DNA from: Aplysia californica
Lineage: Eukaryota > Mollusca > Gastropoda > Aplysiida > Aplysiidae
Reading direction: 5' to 3'
Length of the DNA stretch: 64,000 bases
Assembly: GCF_000002075.1 (NCBI RefSeq)
Contig: NW_004797510.1
Location: 747,331-811,330 of the forward strand
A program made the translations under genes and the position numbers. The notes under the pieces are model-generated. The model worked only from the letters and a program-made list of their open reading frames with translations. It made no database searches and was not told where the DNA came from. Of the stretch, positions 1-8,899 are shown piece by piece (the first letter of the stretch is position 1; each line of letters begins with the position of its first letter).

Positions 1-39
1 TCCCCCTCTCACTCTCTCTCTCTCTCAAACACACACACA
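1..39. repeat. CT/CA simple sequence
   Basis: Short pyrimidine-rich CT run followed by a CA run at the window edge. No gene signal. Confidence 0.8.
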
Positions 40-511
40 TTTTAAAGCTATACGTTTTTGTATGAAGGGCAATTAGCCCAAAAAATAAAATTCTATTAAA
101 TAATATGATTCCATTCTCTCTCCCATCCTACTCTCTCTTAATCTGTCTGCCTATCATTTTGATAATGACTTTGAAAAGAGTGCAGTGTATTTCTTTTGAA
201 CGTTTCTATCAAGAAAAAAATATGTTTTTGTTTTTTGTTAATGAGTAATGACAGTGGGAGTCATTTTGAAAATCTTTAATAATTACGCTATTGTTTTTGT
301 ATCAGTTTTTTTAAAAATTGTCGTTATGATCATTATGTTCATTAATGTTGTTATTTTTATCATCATTATTAGGCTAGTATCATTATTATTACCAGAATCA
401 TAAACTATTAATAGTATTATGATTATTATTATGTTTATTATTTATGGTTATTATTAGTAGTAGTAGTAGTATTGTTGTTATTATTATTACTTCTATTATT
501 ATTATTAATAT

Positions 512-513
512 AA

Positions 514-568
<55 letters not shown>
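512..568. repeat. (ATT)n microsatellite
   Basis: Near-pure ATT triplets in an AT-rich 300-570 stretch. The poly-Asn/poly-Ile frames here are by-products of the repeat, not genes. Confidence 0.9.
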
Positions 569-571
<3 letters not shown>

Positions 572-1002
572 ATTATACCATTGTTTAAAAGAATGAAACA
601 ATTTTCCCTCTCTCCCGAAGACTTTTGTTTTATGGGCTTAGTACAGCTTAACAGACTACCAAAGATAAATAGCCTACCATTTCTTTGTTCCCAGTGGGTG
701 GGTGGCTGATGCTCTGGCATGGTTTGCTGATTCTTTTCTAAGTGAAACACCCATCGTTGTAATGTATCTCTCTTTCTTGTTTTTGTTTTTTGTTTGTTTT
801 TTGTTGGGTTTTTTTGTTTTTCGTTTGTAACAACTTTAACCTTTGGCTTCTAGCCCAAAAACTGAAATTCAATGAAATTCAGTTCTATTCTCTCCCGCCT
901 ACCACCTCCCTCTCTCCCTCTTTAAAAAATGAATTTCTGTCAAATTCAATTCTTTTCTCGCCCTCCCTCCGCCGCTCTCCCTCCCTCCGCCTCAGTCTCA
1001 CC

Positions 1003-1047
1003 TCTGACCTAATTGTGTTTACTAGTGCTGTAAAACTCTCACTAAAC
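1003..1047 (+). mobile_element. SINE-A 3' tail fragment
   Basis: Matches the 3' end of the SINE-A family seen in full elsewhere: a GACCTAATTGTGTT block, then AGTGCTGTAAAACTC and CACTAAAC. It ends about 17 bp before the sulfotransferase exon acceptor at 1064-1065. The 5' part is missing. Confidence 0.6.
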
Positions 1048-1065
1048 CTAAGCTTTGTCACCCAG

Positions 1066-1224
1066 GACCCCCAGGGACGTGCAGGCTCCAGCCGTCTCAT
1101 CAGCCCCATGTGGTGGACCAACCACATCCACAGCACCTGCGAGAGGCTGGGCTACCAGAAGCCGCGAGTGGAGGAAATAAAGCCGGAGATGTTCAAAAAG
1201 ATTCTGGTGGATGATGATAACAAG
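1066..1224 (+). CDS. Sulfotransferase exon (penultimate)
   Basis: 53 codons in phase 0 at both ends, starting after CCCAG at 1061-1065 and ending before GTCAGA. It encodes HSTCERLGY and KKILVDDDNK, the family's conserved lead-in to the PAPS loop. An alternative acceptor 9 bp downstream is also in frame. Confidence 0.82.
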
Positions 1225-2732
1225 GTCAGAAAAGCTGAAATCAGTTTCAAATTTGATAAAAATTGCAGTAGTTTTAGTAAAAGTTCTTTATTAATTTATT
1301 AAGGTTTTTATTTTCCGGTCCTTGCAATACAGTTTGGTCATATAATAATTAATTATAAGTAAAAGTGGTGTTACTAGAGAGTAATGTACAAACCAAAAAA
1401 AAAAGAAAAAAGAAAGACCATGAATGTTTGATAAGACAGAAGGGGCAAACCAAACCAGAGAGTCTGTCTACCACCCACTGAAGGGAAAATATTTAGTCTC
1501 AGAAGAAATTGCAATGTACATGATGTATAACCGTCAGTGAGCCTTTGCAAGTTATGCTGTAGCTTCATTACCCACTCATTCTGCATTTCCTGAGCGAAAA
1601 GAAAAGCTTTCTCCATGTGTGCCAATGTGTTGTTATTGGGATCTATAAAGGACAGGGATGTAAACTGATCTGTCCAAAAGTTATTTAACATTTCGTGGGC
1701 TATACAGATTTGGAAAAATACCTTTATTCAATTCTCGATTAGTACACATAGAGAATGACTCACCATTGAAAGGAGAATGACGGAGCAAATCAAAATTAAG
1801 GATTTCCGTAAATTTACGGAAAATTTCCATCCCTGTAAGGAGAGAAGTGGTTGTCTCAGAGAGATGGATGTCTTGGACTGTGTCATTACGATATTTGTTA
1901 CAGGCAAGGGATGGGGACTGGGAAGAGTTAGTTTGTATAGGTGATCGTTATCTGCAGGTGGTTGTCAGAGCAGGTTTTACTGTATTATAAATACTCTACT
2001 CCACAGCTCCTTTATTGCCAAATTCCAAAAGTTGCATCTACAACGTGGCGACGCGTATTCTTGCTCCTCTCTGGGAAGATGAACACAACGAACCCGCTGG
2101 AGCTGCGATCTAATGACGTCCACCACAAGTACGACGAGTTCCTGACGTATCTCAGCGACTTCTCCACCAGTGACATAATGTACAGACTCAATCATTACTT
2201 CAAGTTCGTCTTTGTGAGAGAGCCGTTTGAAAGGTTACTCTCGGCATTTAGGAATAAATTTGAGACCAATACTCTGTCCGCGGCATACTTCCGCAAACAG
2301 TTTGGTAGAAAGATCATTGAAAAGTATCGGGAGAACCCTACGAAGGAAGCTGTAGAGCTGGGAACTGACTTGAAGTTTGAAGAATTTGTGAATTATCTTA
2401 CAGATCCCAAGAGGAAGTTGCATTTGAATGAACATTGGGATAAATTTCAAGATTTGTGTCATCCATGCATCGTCAATTATGATTTCATTGGGAAGCTGCC
2501 AAACATTGATAAGGACTCAGGCTATGTTTTAGAACGTACAGGAATAGCCGACAAAGTAAAATTTCCTAGCAGATCTGAATCTAAGTATGGTCGCCTGGGC
2601 ACAGATTCTTACATGAAAAAGTATTACACACAAATTCCAAAGAAGTCATTGATTCAACTGTTCAATATGTATAAAGCTGATTTTGCTATATTTAATTTTA
2701 CTATTCCAGAAGTTATCAAGGAAATGCTTTGA
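1066..2732 (+). CDS. Carbohydrate sulfotransferase (last two exons, 5' partial)
   Basis: Family 2 carbohydrate sulfotransferase (the CHST8-14 group). These are type II Golgi enzymes that move sulfate from PAPS to a sugar of a glycan or glycosaminoglycan. Seen: exons 1066-1224 and 2007-2732 join in phase 0 and give 294 residues to a TGA. The first carries C-x2-LG and the VDDDNK segment that precedes the PAPS site in this family. The second opens with IPKVASTTW (5'-phosphosulfate loop) and then has FVREPFERLLSAFRN (3'-phosphate binding). The transmembrane N-terminus is not here and should lie in exons left of the window. The C-terminus is near the family's usual end. The exact sugar acceptor cannot be told. 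Donor AAG/GTCAGA is atypical; acceptor CCACAG is good. It is convergent with TAF6. Confidence 0.93.
1315..1480 (-). mobile_element. SINE-A copy
   Basis: Reverse-strand member: CCACCCA at the 5' side, GGGGCAAACCAAACCAGAG and TGTTTGATA body blocks, then a diverged tail containing TTGGTCATATAA. It lies in the sulfotransferase intron. Confidence 0.65.
1830..1984 (+). mobile_element. M1 MITE, 5' diverged
   Basis: Shares the M1 blocks GTGGTTGTCTCAGAGAG, GGATGTCTTGGACTGTGTCA and AGGTGGTTGTCAGAGCAGG and ends in ACTGTA. The right end is 22 bp before the acceptor of the last sulfotransferase exon. Confidence 0.65.
2007..2732 (+). CDS. Sulfotransferase last exon
   Basis: 241 codons plus TGA, opening with LLYCQIPKVASTTWRR. 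It holds both PAPS-binding motifs and the catalytic-domain remainder, and ends PEVIKEML. The acceptor is CCACAG at 2001-2006, in phase with 1066-1224. Confidence 0.93.
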   Translation, partial: LLYCQIPKVASTTWRRVFLLLSGKMNTTNPLELRSNDVHHKYDEFLTYLSDFSTSDIMYRLNHYFKFVFVREPFERLLSAFRNKFETNTLSAAYFRKQFGRKIIEKYRENPTKEAVELGTDLKFEEFVNYLTDPKRKLHLNEHWDKFQDLCHPCIVNYDFIGKLPNIDKDSGYVLERTGIADKVKFPSRSESKYGRLGTDSYMKKYYTQIPKKSLIQLFNMYKADFAIFNFTIPEVIKEML

Positions 2733-3379
2733 ATGATTACATGGTGCCTCTTCTGTACATTACAGAAGATCTGCATGATGTTTGATTAAGTTACTTCTCT
2801 TTCATCTGAAGCATTATTTGCGTAATTTTATTGTCTCCATAAACATACTTGTAACTCAAATTTCCCTGACTTTTTTTCTTGTTCAGCTTTGATTATCACG
2901 TTTATAATTCATAAACATTTAATCTTTAAAATCGAAATTATGTCGAGGAGAGGATGAAAGTTTTGTTTTTACACGTATTGAACAAATCAGAAATGCAAAT
3001 CTGCATATTTCATCTCATCATATGCGGGTTTCGCTGGCCTTTTTATGTTTTTGATAGATAAAGAAAAAAGAAATGAAAAATATTTACGGATAAGGAAGTC
3101 GTGCATCTTTGTTTTTTAAAGTTCACATTTTTGCATCTTCAAATGTTATCAAGTGATCAGAATAACTTATGATCATGACCTCTTACTCTCAACACTGGAA
3201 AATGCATATCTCTGTCAAGTGACATCTCAAGCATCTAGTATTTTATTTTTAAACAATGTCATCTTGTTAAATGGCATTTTAAGCAGCCTATGGGCTGGAA
3301 TTCCTTGTTTTATAATCAGGGCAATCCAGGTTAATGTTGTTTCGGGCTCTGAGGAAGCCTCAACTTTTTTCTTTTCTTT
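2733..3379 (+). other. 3' UTR and spacer, nothing else seen
   Basis: AT-rich sequence after the sulfotransferase stop. I found no canonical AATAAA close by and no ORF with family resemblance. Confidence 0.5.
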
Positions 3380-3552
3380 AGTTTTAGTAAGGGTTTTATG
3401 GCACTTATATAAATAGGTCATATAAGTCTCAGAGATTTAAGGTGTTTCTGGAGAGCAACATACAGAGAAAAGTAGGAGAGTTATAAGGATGATACATGTT
3501 TGATAGGAAAGAAAGAGCAAACCATACCAAAGCACCAACCAACCTGGCACCC
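3380..3552 (-). mobile_element. SINE-A copy
   Basis: On the reverse strand it has the full order of blocks: GGGTGCCAGGTTGG, TGGTATGGTTTGCTC, TCCTATCAAACATG, then TTATATGACCTA and GCCATAAAACCCTTACTAAA. Confidence 0.75.
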
Positions 3553-3595
3553 ACAAGCCCCCTTTGGAGGTGAAAATACAGACATCATAAGTGCA

Positions 3596-3764
3596 ATCAA
3601 CTACGGATGAGTTAATGTCGCCGGGGGAGAGAAAAAAAAATCAACTCATCAGAAGTTCAACTTGACCGTTGGGACCTGTAAAGAAGAAAAGGTGCTGGGA
3701 CCGGAGAAAAAGATCAACTTAACCAAAGATCAACTCAAGCAAGTTCAAGACAAGTGTAGTCGAC
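3596..3764. mobile_element. Short pogo-like MITE copy
   Basis: Left end CAATCAACTACGGATGAGTT and right end ...GTAGTCGACTG are imperfect inverted copies. Both match the termini of the element at 8409-8981, so this is an internally deleted relative. No clean target duplication was recognised. Confidence 0.5.
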
Positions 3765-3915
3765 TGCAGTGTATTAGAGGAAGGATCACACAGTATTGGA
3801 TGTTTGAGTTGGAGCTAATATTTTTGCCTAGGTAGATCCTTTATTGATATGAGAGACTGAAATAAAAGAGGGATAGACAGAGATCAAGGTGTGAAGAAAA
3901 GACCCTACATTTTAA

Positions 3916-4363
3916 TATATGTGGCACGACACAGTGGAATCAGGCGCTCGTCAATTTTTGGGCATATATAGGGAGTTATTGTTATCATCTTAAAGCCGGT
4001 TTATTTGCCTTGCTTTTGGTGGAAAAAATATCCAGCTATGTTGAATAGAAGTCGAAATATTTGCTATTGAAGGAGATCAGGGTCACCTGGTTTCTGAGGT
4101 AAAATTAGCGAGAAAATGGCCCCCGAAGTTTAGTTATTTCCCTAGCTTGAGAGCCCGTGGAAACTGAACATTTACATCTTTTATGTATTTAATTAACGTT
4201 TTCAGTAAAAATTCACACATAAATGTGTTTTTAAAGGGCATAAAACGTGTTACGCTAAAAAACAAAAATTCGATAAAAATTTCCAAACCTGCGGAAAACT
4301 GCCAGTTTCTTCACTTTCATTATTTTGAGGAGCGCCTGATTTCACCACGCTGCCTCACATATA
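3916..4363 (+). mobile_element. M2 MITE, complete copy
   Basis: 448 bp with about 35-bp inverted ends. Left TATATGTGGCACGACAC continues into GGAATCAGGCGCTC; the right end, read in reverse, is TATATGTGAGGCAGCG continuing into GAAATCAGGCGCTC. No coding frame. Related copies end just before two exons of the RCC1-type gene. Confidence 0.75.
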
Positions 4364-4879
4364 TGTCTGAGAGATTGTGTGGAATGAGAGCCACACCCCA
4401 TTAGCGGCCAATCTACATCTCCTGTTGGTGAAGCTACAGATTGTTCATATTCTCCGCCCCCCTCGAAGTTTCAAAACTCCTCGGGTTAATCTTAAGTCTT
4501 TAAGAACGTACTGGACACATAATATATCTGATAAGCATCAAATGCAATGTTGGGGCACACTTCAAACCATCAGAAACAAATCAGAGACAAATCAATAACA
4601 TGCATTTGCATTTCATAGTATGCGTGTTGGTGTCTGCTTTTCTTAGTGTCTGATAAAGAAAACTTAAGTAAAAAAAATTAGCACAATTCTCCCAAAAGCA
4701 GCTGTACTGTAAACCAAAAGAAAATAAAAGCTCTGACTTTTTTTTCTATTTGAGCAACCTCTCTAAGGGCCCTGACAGATGAGCTACAATTGCCACGCAG
4801 TATATTCTGCGCAGAAAGTGTCGCTTACTTTTGTGTGGCAGCCACACAGGCAACATTTAACGCTACTGCTCAGTTCAAC

Positions 4880-5148
4880 ATGGGCGACAGAAGTGTCTGG
4901 TTGGCTTTGGTCATGGTGATGAGAAGAATGTTAAAAGACTAAAGAAAGCGACAAAGAAGATTTTTGTTCATCCCATTGTTTCTCACAGATTACTAAGAGG
5001 ACGTTTTACACCTTATGAAGAACTTCAAGAAGATGAATCCAAATTCTTCAATTACTTTGGTGTGCCCAAAGCCAGTTTCGTGATAAGAAGACATAGTTAC
5101 ACTGGGAATATCATTGTGTTGAATGAGAAGCAAGTAAAAAACACAGCT
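4880..5148 (+). pseudogene. PIF/Harbinger transposase N-terminal remnant
   Basis: An ATG at 4880 opens a short frame that stops after LKD. A shifted frame from about 4946 reads KKIFVHPIVSHR, then LRGRFTPYEELQEDESKFF and NYFGVP. That is the opening block of PIF/Harbinger nucleases (family pattern W-VHP, then GEFHHL, then DE-FF-YFRM). The catalytic DDE part is absent, so this is a dead 5' fragment carrying at least one frameshift. It is interrupted at 5155 by another MITE. Confidence 0.65.
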
Positions 5149-5154
5149 ATTGTA

Positions 5155-5337
5155 CTGTCCCCGTCGTTTTATGCTAGAAAAATTCTGAAATTATGCAAAG
5201 TGGGCCCAAAAAATGTGAAATTATGCGATTCTGTTAATTTTAACAAAGAATGATGTTCAAGGAAAATAATCAGAAATTATGAAAAAAATCATAAAATTTT
5301 GCTAAATTATGCGGGGCACATAAAACTGCGGGGACAG
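5155..5337. mobile_element. 183-bp MITE nested in the Harbinger remnant
   Basis: Termini CTGTCCCCGTCGTTTTATG and, in reverse, CTGTCCCCGCAGTTTTATG form an inverted repeat. Both sides carry the 6-bp duplication ATTGTA (5149-5154 and 5338-5343). Internally it is AT-rich with ATTATGC repeats. Superfamily uncertain. Confidence 0.8.
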
Positions 5338-5343
5338 ATTGTA

Positions 5344-6029
5344 GGAAGGCGTTGGCAGTAAATAAATCTCATGTGTCAGCGTCCCTTGAACTGTGTGCTT
5401 CACCAAAATGCTGGTGTGTCGTGGCATAGCAGAATGTGGGCGACACACGTCTGCTAAACCAGGACAGGAAATAGCGCCTGTCGCTCGTGTGATCGCTTCC
5501 CTTGTCTACAGTGTATCAGTATCACCAGATTATCTGAAAAAAAGTTCGGCGGTCCCGCAGTTTTCGGTTAGAGCAGACTCAATTGAGAGTCATTCTTCTT
5601 TTTTCAAATGTCCCAAAACAGTGCGTCGGCTAACATTGTCAAATGACCAGAGCTGCACATCCTGTCTGAGTTAATAGTATTAGTTAGTATTAGCTAGTAT
5701 TTAATTTATTCAGCCACTCAGGTCTTTTTGTGTCTTTATGTTGGTCATTTTCCCATAAGACATGCTTTTCATCATTTGAAGATGGGATGCAAGTTTACAT
5801 TATTTACTAAAACTTTGACATTAACTAGACTTACTGACTCAGTCTTACTCTAAGGTTTGACCAAAACTTTTATGACATTCCCTCCTCATCTTGGTTTCCT
5901 ATCGTTGATTTGATTGTAGTTGTCACTGCTCCACTGCTGTATTGAATTTGCTTTAATTAATCAACATTTGAGGCTTAAATAGTGTTGATCTTCCATACTT
6001 TACCAATAAATGTTCATTTATGAAACCAT
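5344..6029. other. Probable transposon remainder, then unassigned
   Basis: 5344-5670 may be the 3' half of the Harbinger-type element (GGGCGACACACGTCTG resembles GGGCGACAGAAGTGTCTG at 4883). The 93-aa frame there shows no recognisable domain. Nothing was seen from 5680 to 6029. Confidence 0.35.
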
Positions 6030-6190
6030 TCTTCACCTGCCCTGGAGTCTGGCTGACTTTTGGAGCACCACTGTAGATTTTATTACCAGCTTCTTCCTCT
6101 CCTCAAGGTTCTCAGCTTCCTGCACCCTAGTAAGATGATCCCTTCATGGCCAGCCTACTCTTTGATGTTGTCTTCTGCTGCAACATTATA
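6030..6190 (-). pseudogene. RTE-type LINE scrap
   Basis: The reverse strand resembles the end of RTE LINE proteins (AENLEERKKLVIKS-like, then QSARLQGR-like), parallel to the block at 51905-52090. Too degraded to carry a frame. Confidence 0.4.
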
Positions 6191-7073
6191 ATTTGATGTA
6201 TTGTGTGTGACTGATATTCCGATGCATGAACTGAACCATTTGTATCTCTTGATTGTGTTTTACACATGTTACTCTTCGTTACAATAGATTTTGTTGTCAG
6301 TATTTACACTAGAGATTTGCTTTAATCTCTGTTGACTTCATGTATCATTGTCACTTTGAAGGTAAATACTTTAGTACAGTACAATTGTGAATTGTAATGC
6401 AATTTAATAAATGCTATATTGTTATTACAGTACTTTTACGTATTAATTTATTGCACAGCTTATTTTCCAGTCTTTTTTAGTACTGGTAATGGTAAAAATA
6501 CTCTGGATTTATGAGAAATAACACCTGTGAGAAACAGTTAATGCACTTTCCGTTACACTTTCATCATTCCCGGGATTTTTGGAAGTGAACAGACTGTTAC
6601 GGTTTTTAATGACAAATGCCTGAAGTAACTCTTTGTGCAATTGGGGTCAATATTATCATAAAGAACCATGAATCAAGTATTCATAACCTTTAATTGTTTG
6701 CATTAAAAAAAAAATTTTTTGTCACCTGGATATAAGTTAACTCAGCGTAATTTGGAAAGGTGACTTAGGCTGAGACTTTGTCAAAAAGTTTACTAAAAAA
6801 TATAAAATATCAGGGATATGGGAATGACTATATTTAATGCTATGTATAGTGGCATTATAGTGACTGGAAGTTCACAAAATGTACGAAAGGATATCAGTGT
6901 GATTTCATGGTTCGTCTATCATAGTAAACTTTGACATCTCATTGTGTGAGCGAGAAATAAACATACTACATAAAAGCAACGACGTCTTTGTCTTTGTACA
7001 AACTCTTGCGCGATGTTGCATCTTGGTCCATGAGAAAATAATGCTACATTCTTCAGAAAAACATCAATTGTGC
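6191..7073. other. No feature recognised
   Basis: AT-rich intergenic sequence, with no ORF, repeat partner or RNA gene that I can support. Confidence 0.5.
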
Positions 7074-7243
7074 ATGGTTGGCGGGTGCTCTGGTGTGGTT
7101 TGTTCTTTTCCAGTCAAACATCTTTCTTCCATATATATATGTCCTCCTTTTTTAGTAGGTTGCTCACTGGTAATACCTCTAATCTTCGGCACTTTTTTTA
7201 CTTATATGTGTTGCAAGTGCTGTAAAACTCTTACTCAAACTTA
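7074..7243 (+). mobile_element. SINE-A copy
   Basis: Clear full-length member: TGGTTGGCGGGTGCTCTGG start, TGGTTTGTTC, TCAAACATC, AATCTTCGGCAC, then TTGCAAGTGCTGTAAAACTC and TTACTCAAAC. Confidence 0.8.
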
Positions 7244-7813
7244 ATAAGCAAGGTACCAAACCCTGTTGTCCTTAGTAAAAGTAAGACAAGGACGTATCCT
7301 GACAATAGGTACAGACTGAACAGAAGAAGATGTAGACGGTAGTAGACCTGAACACTTGTCAGGCTACAATGTTGTTGATTTACCCAGGTTTCGAAAATTA
7401 TGAGCTGGCCAAGAGTCTTTGCAAGGTCATGTGATCCATTCATTAGAATGGATTCAGGACTACGAAATATCGCTAGAGATTCAGTTTTAAAAGCTCTCTA
7501 ACCATGAGAGCAGAGAAAAAAAACAGATGCATTTCGAAGGAGTATGAACTGTAACTGTATGATATAACTTATAACATTAGCAGTCTATCGCTCAAATGAC
7601 AAGCATGTCCTGGATAATATGTTAAAAAAACTCAGAACGCAGCCAAAGCTGGAATAAAAAAAGGCTGCTTGCTTAACTTATGGATAAAAACCTGCCTCAA
7701 TAAACAGGACAAAAAAACACCAATAAACAGAACAGAAACATGTTGGAGACAAGTGAACACGAAAGGACTAGTAAATAAAAAATATGAATCCAATTCAGGA
7801 GACAAATACTTCA

Positions 7814-7819
7814 TTTAAT
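7814..7819 (-). promoter_or_regulatory. Possible TAF6 poly(A) signal (ATTAAA)
   Basis: ATTAAA on the reverse strand, about 90 bp past the TAF6 stop. It is the only near-canonical hexamer noticed there, and a six-base match is weak evidence. Confidence 0.25.
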
Positions 7820-7907
7820 GCATCCTCTTAGACTTTAAATATATGACAAAACATAAGGCGTTCCACATAGTAAGAATAGTTTAAGCAATAACCGTATCCA
7901 TCTTGTG

Positions 7908-8345
7908 CTATAAAGATTCTTTTCCGGTAATATTTGATGTCGTGGAAGTTGGCGGCTGAATGGAAGAAGGCAATGACATGCCTGTAACAATGTTTGTCCG
8001 GATCGTGCTGGAGCTGGTCTCATCCGACTTCGGCCCGCCCTGAATGACAACAAACTTTTGCGACGTTGTGATGGAGTTTGTGGGGGTGATGGGCGTTGGG
8101 GGTTGTGACACGAGTTTCATGACAGATGTGCTGGTGAGAGAGGTGGCCGCCGGGGTGGATGGCCGAGCTTGGGAGACGATGACAAACTTTTGGGCCGATA
8201 CGCCCGTGGGAGTGGATGGGAGGGAGGGAAGAGATGACAGGGGTCGTGGGGTGACTGGAGCCAGCGATGAGGTCCCGGAGAGGAATGAGGAGGAGGCTGC
8301 CCCAGGAGTTGAGGGAGGTTGCTGGATGACTATCTGAGCTGGGCG
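7908..8345 (-). CDS. TAF6: TAF6 exon 11 (C-terminal tail)
   Basis: 145 codons plus stop, starting [12 protein letters not shown] after CTCCACAG. It holds two QKFVxxQ/S-type repeats (AQKFVIVSQ and SQKFVVIQ) like the KFIVM/KYIVV motifs in the vertebrate tail, and ends NITGKESL. Confidence 0.93.
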   Translation of the reverse strand, partial: RPAQIVIQQPPSTPGAASSSFLSGTSSLAPVTPRPLSSLPSLPSTPTGVSAQKFVIVSQARPSTPAATSLTSTSVMKLVSQPPTPITPTNSITTSQKFVVIQGGPKSDETSSSTIRTNIVTGMSLPSSIQPPTSTTSNITGKESL

Positions 8346-8862
8346 CTGTGGAGGAAGGAAGAAAAAAAATATGATAGAACTATATCGGTGAACCTCTGCT
8401 TACAAATACAGTCAACTCTGATTTTCTTAAATCCGCTTGAGTTAATCTTCGGTTAAGTTGATCCTTTTCTTGGGTCCAAGCAACTCTTCTTTTTTTGCAA
8501 TTTCCAACAGTTAGTTTAACTTTTAGTGGGGATCAAGTGGTGCAATCGAGTCACAAATGCTCAACTGTAGGAAAGAACAAGCCAAAGGCCAGTAAAGGAA
8601 GACATACAGGTGAAGAAATGGAAATGGATTGGACACACCCTGAGGAGACCCCCAACAAGTATCATCAGACAGGCTTTGATGTGGAACCCACAAGGAAAAC
8701 GTAAGAAGGGAAGACCAAAGATGACATGGAGGCGAGTGGTACAAGCAGAAATGGAAAAGGCGGGGACATCATGGAAACAGCTAGAAAAGGATGCACAGGA
8801 CAGGCTTCAAGCTGGAGAAATGTTGTTGATGGCCTATGCTCCACTGGGACTTAAAAAGGGCA

Positions 8863-8899
<37 letters not shown>

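Noticed and set aside
790-1065. Frame upstream of the sulfotransferase exon
   Set aside because: Low-complexity pyrimidine-rich text before a good acceptor, containing a SINE-A tail; not coding.
8044-8337. 97-codon forward frame
   Set aside because: Antisense shadow of TAF6 exon 11, which matches the family in frame.
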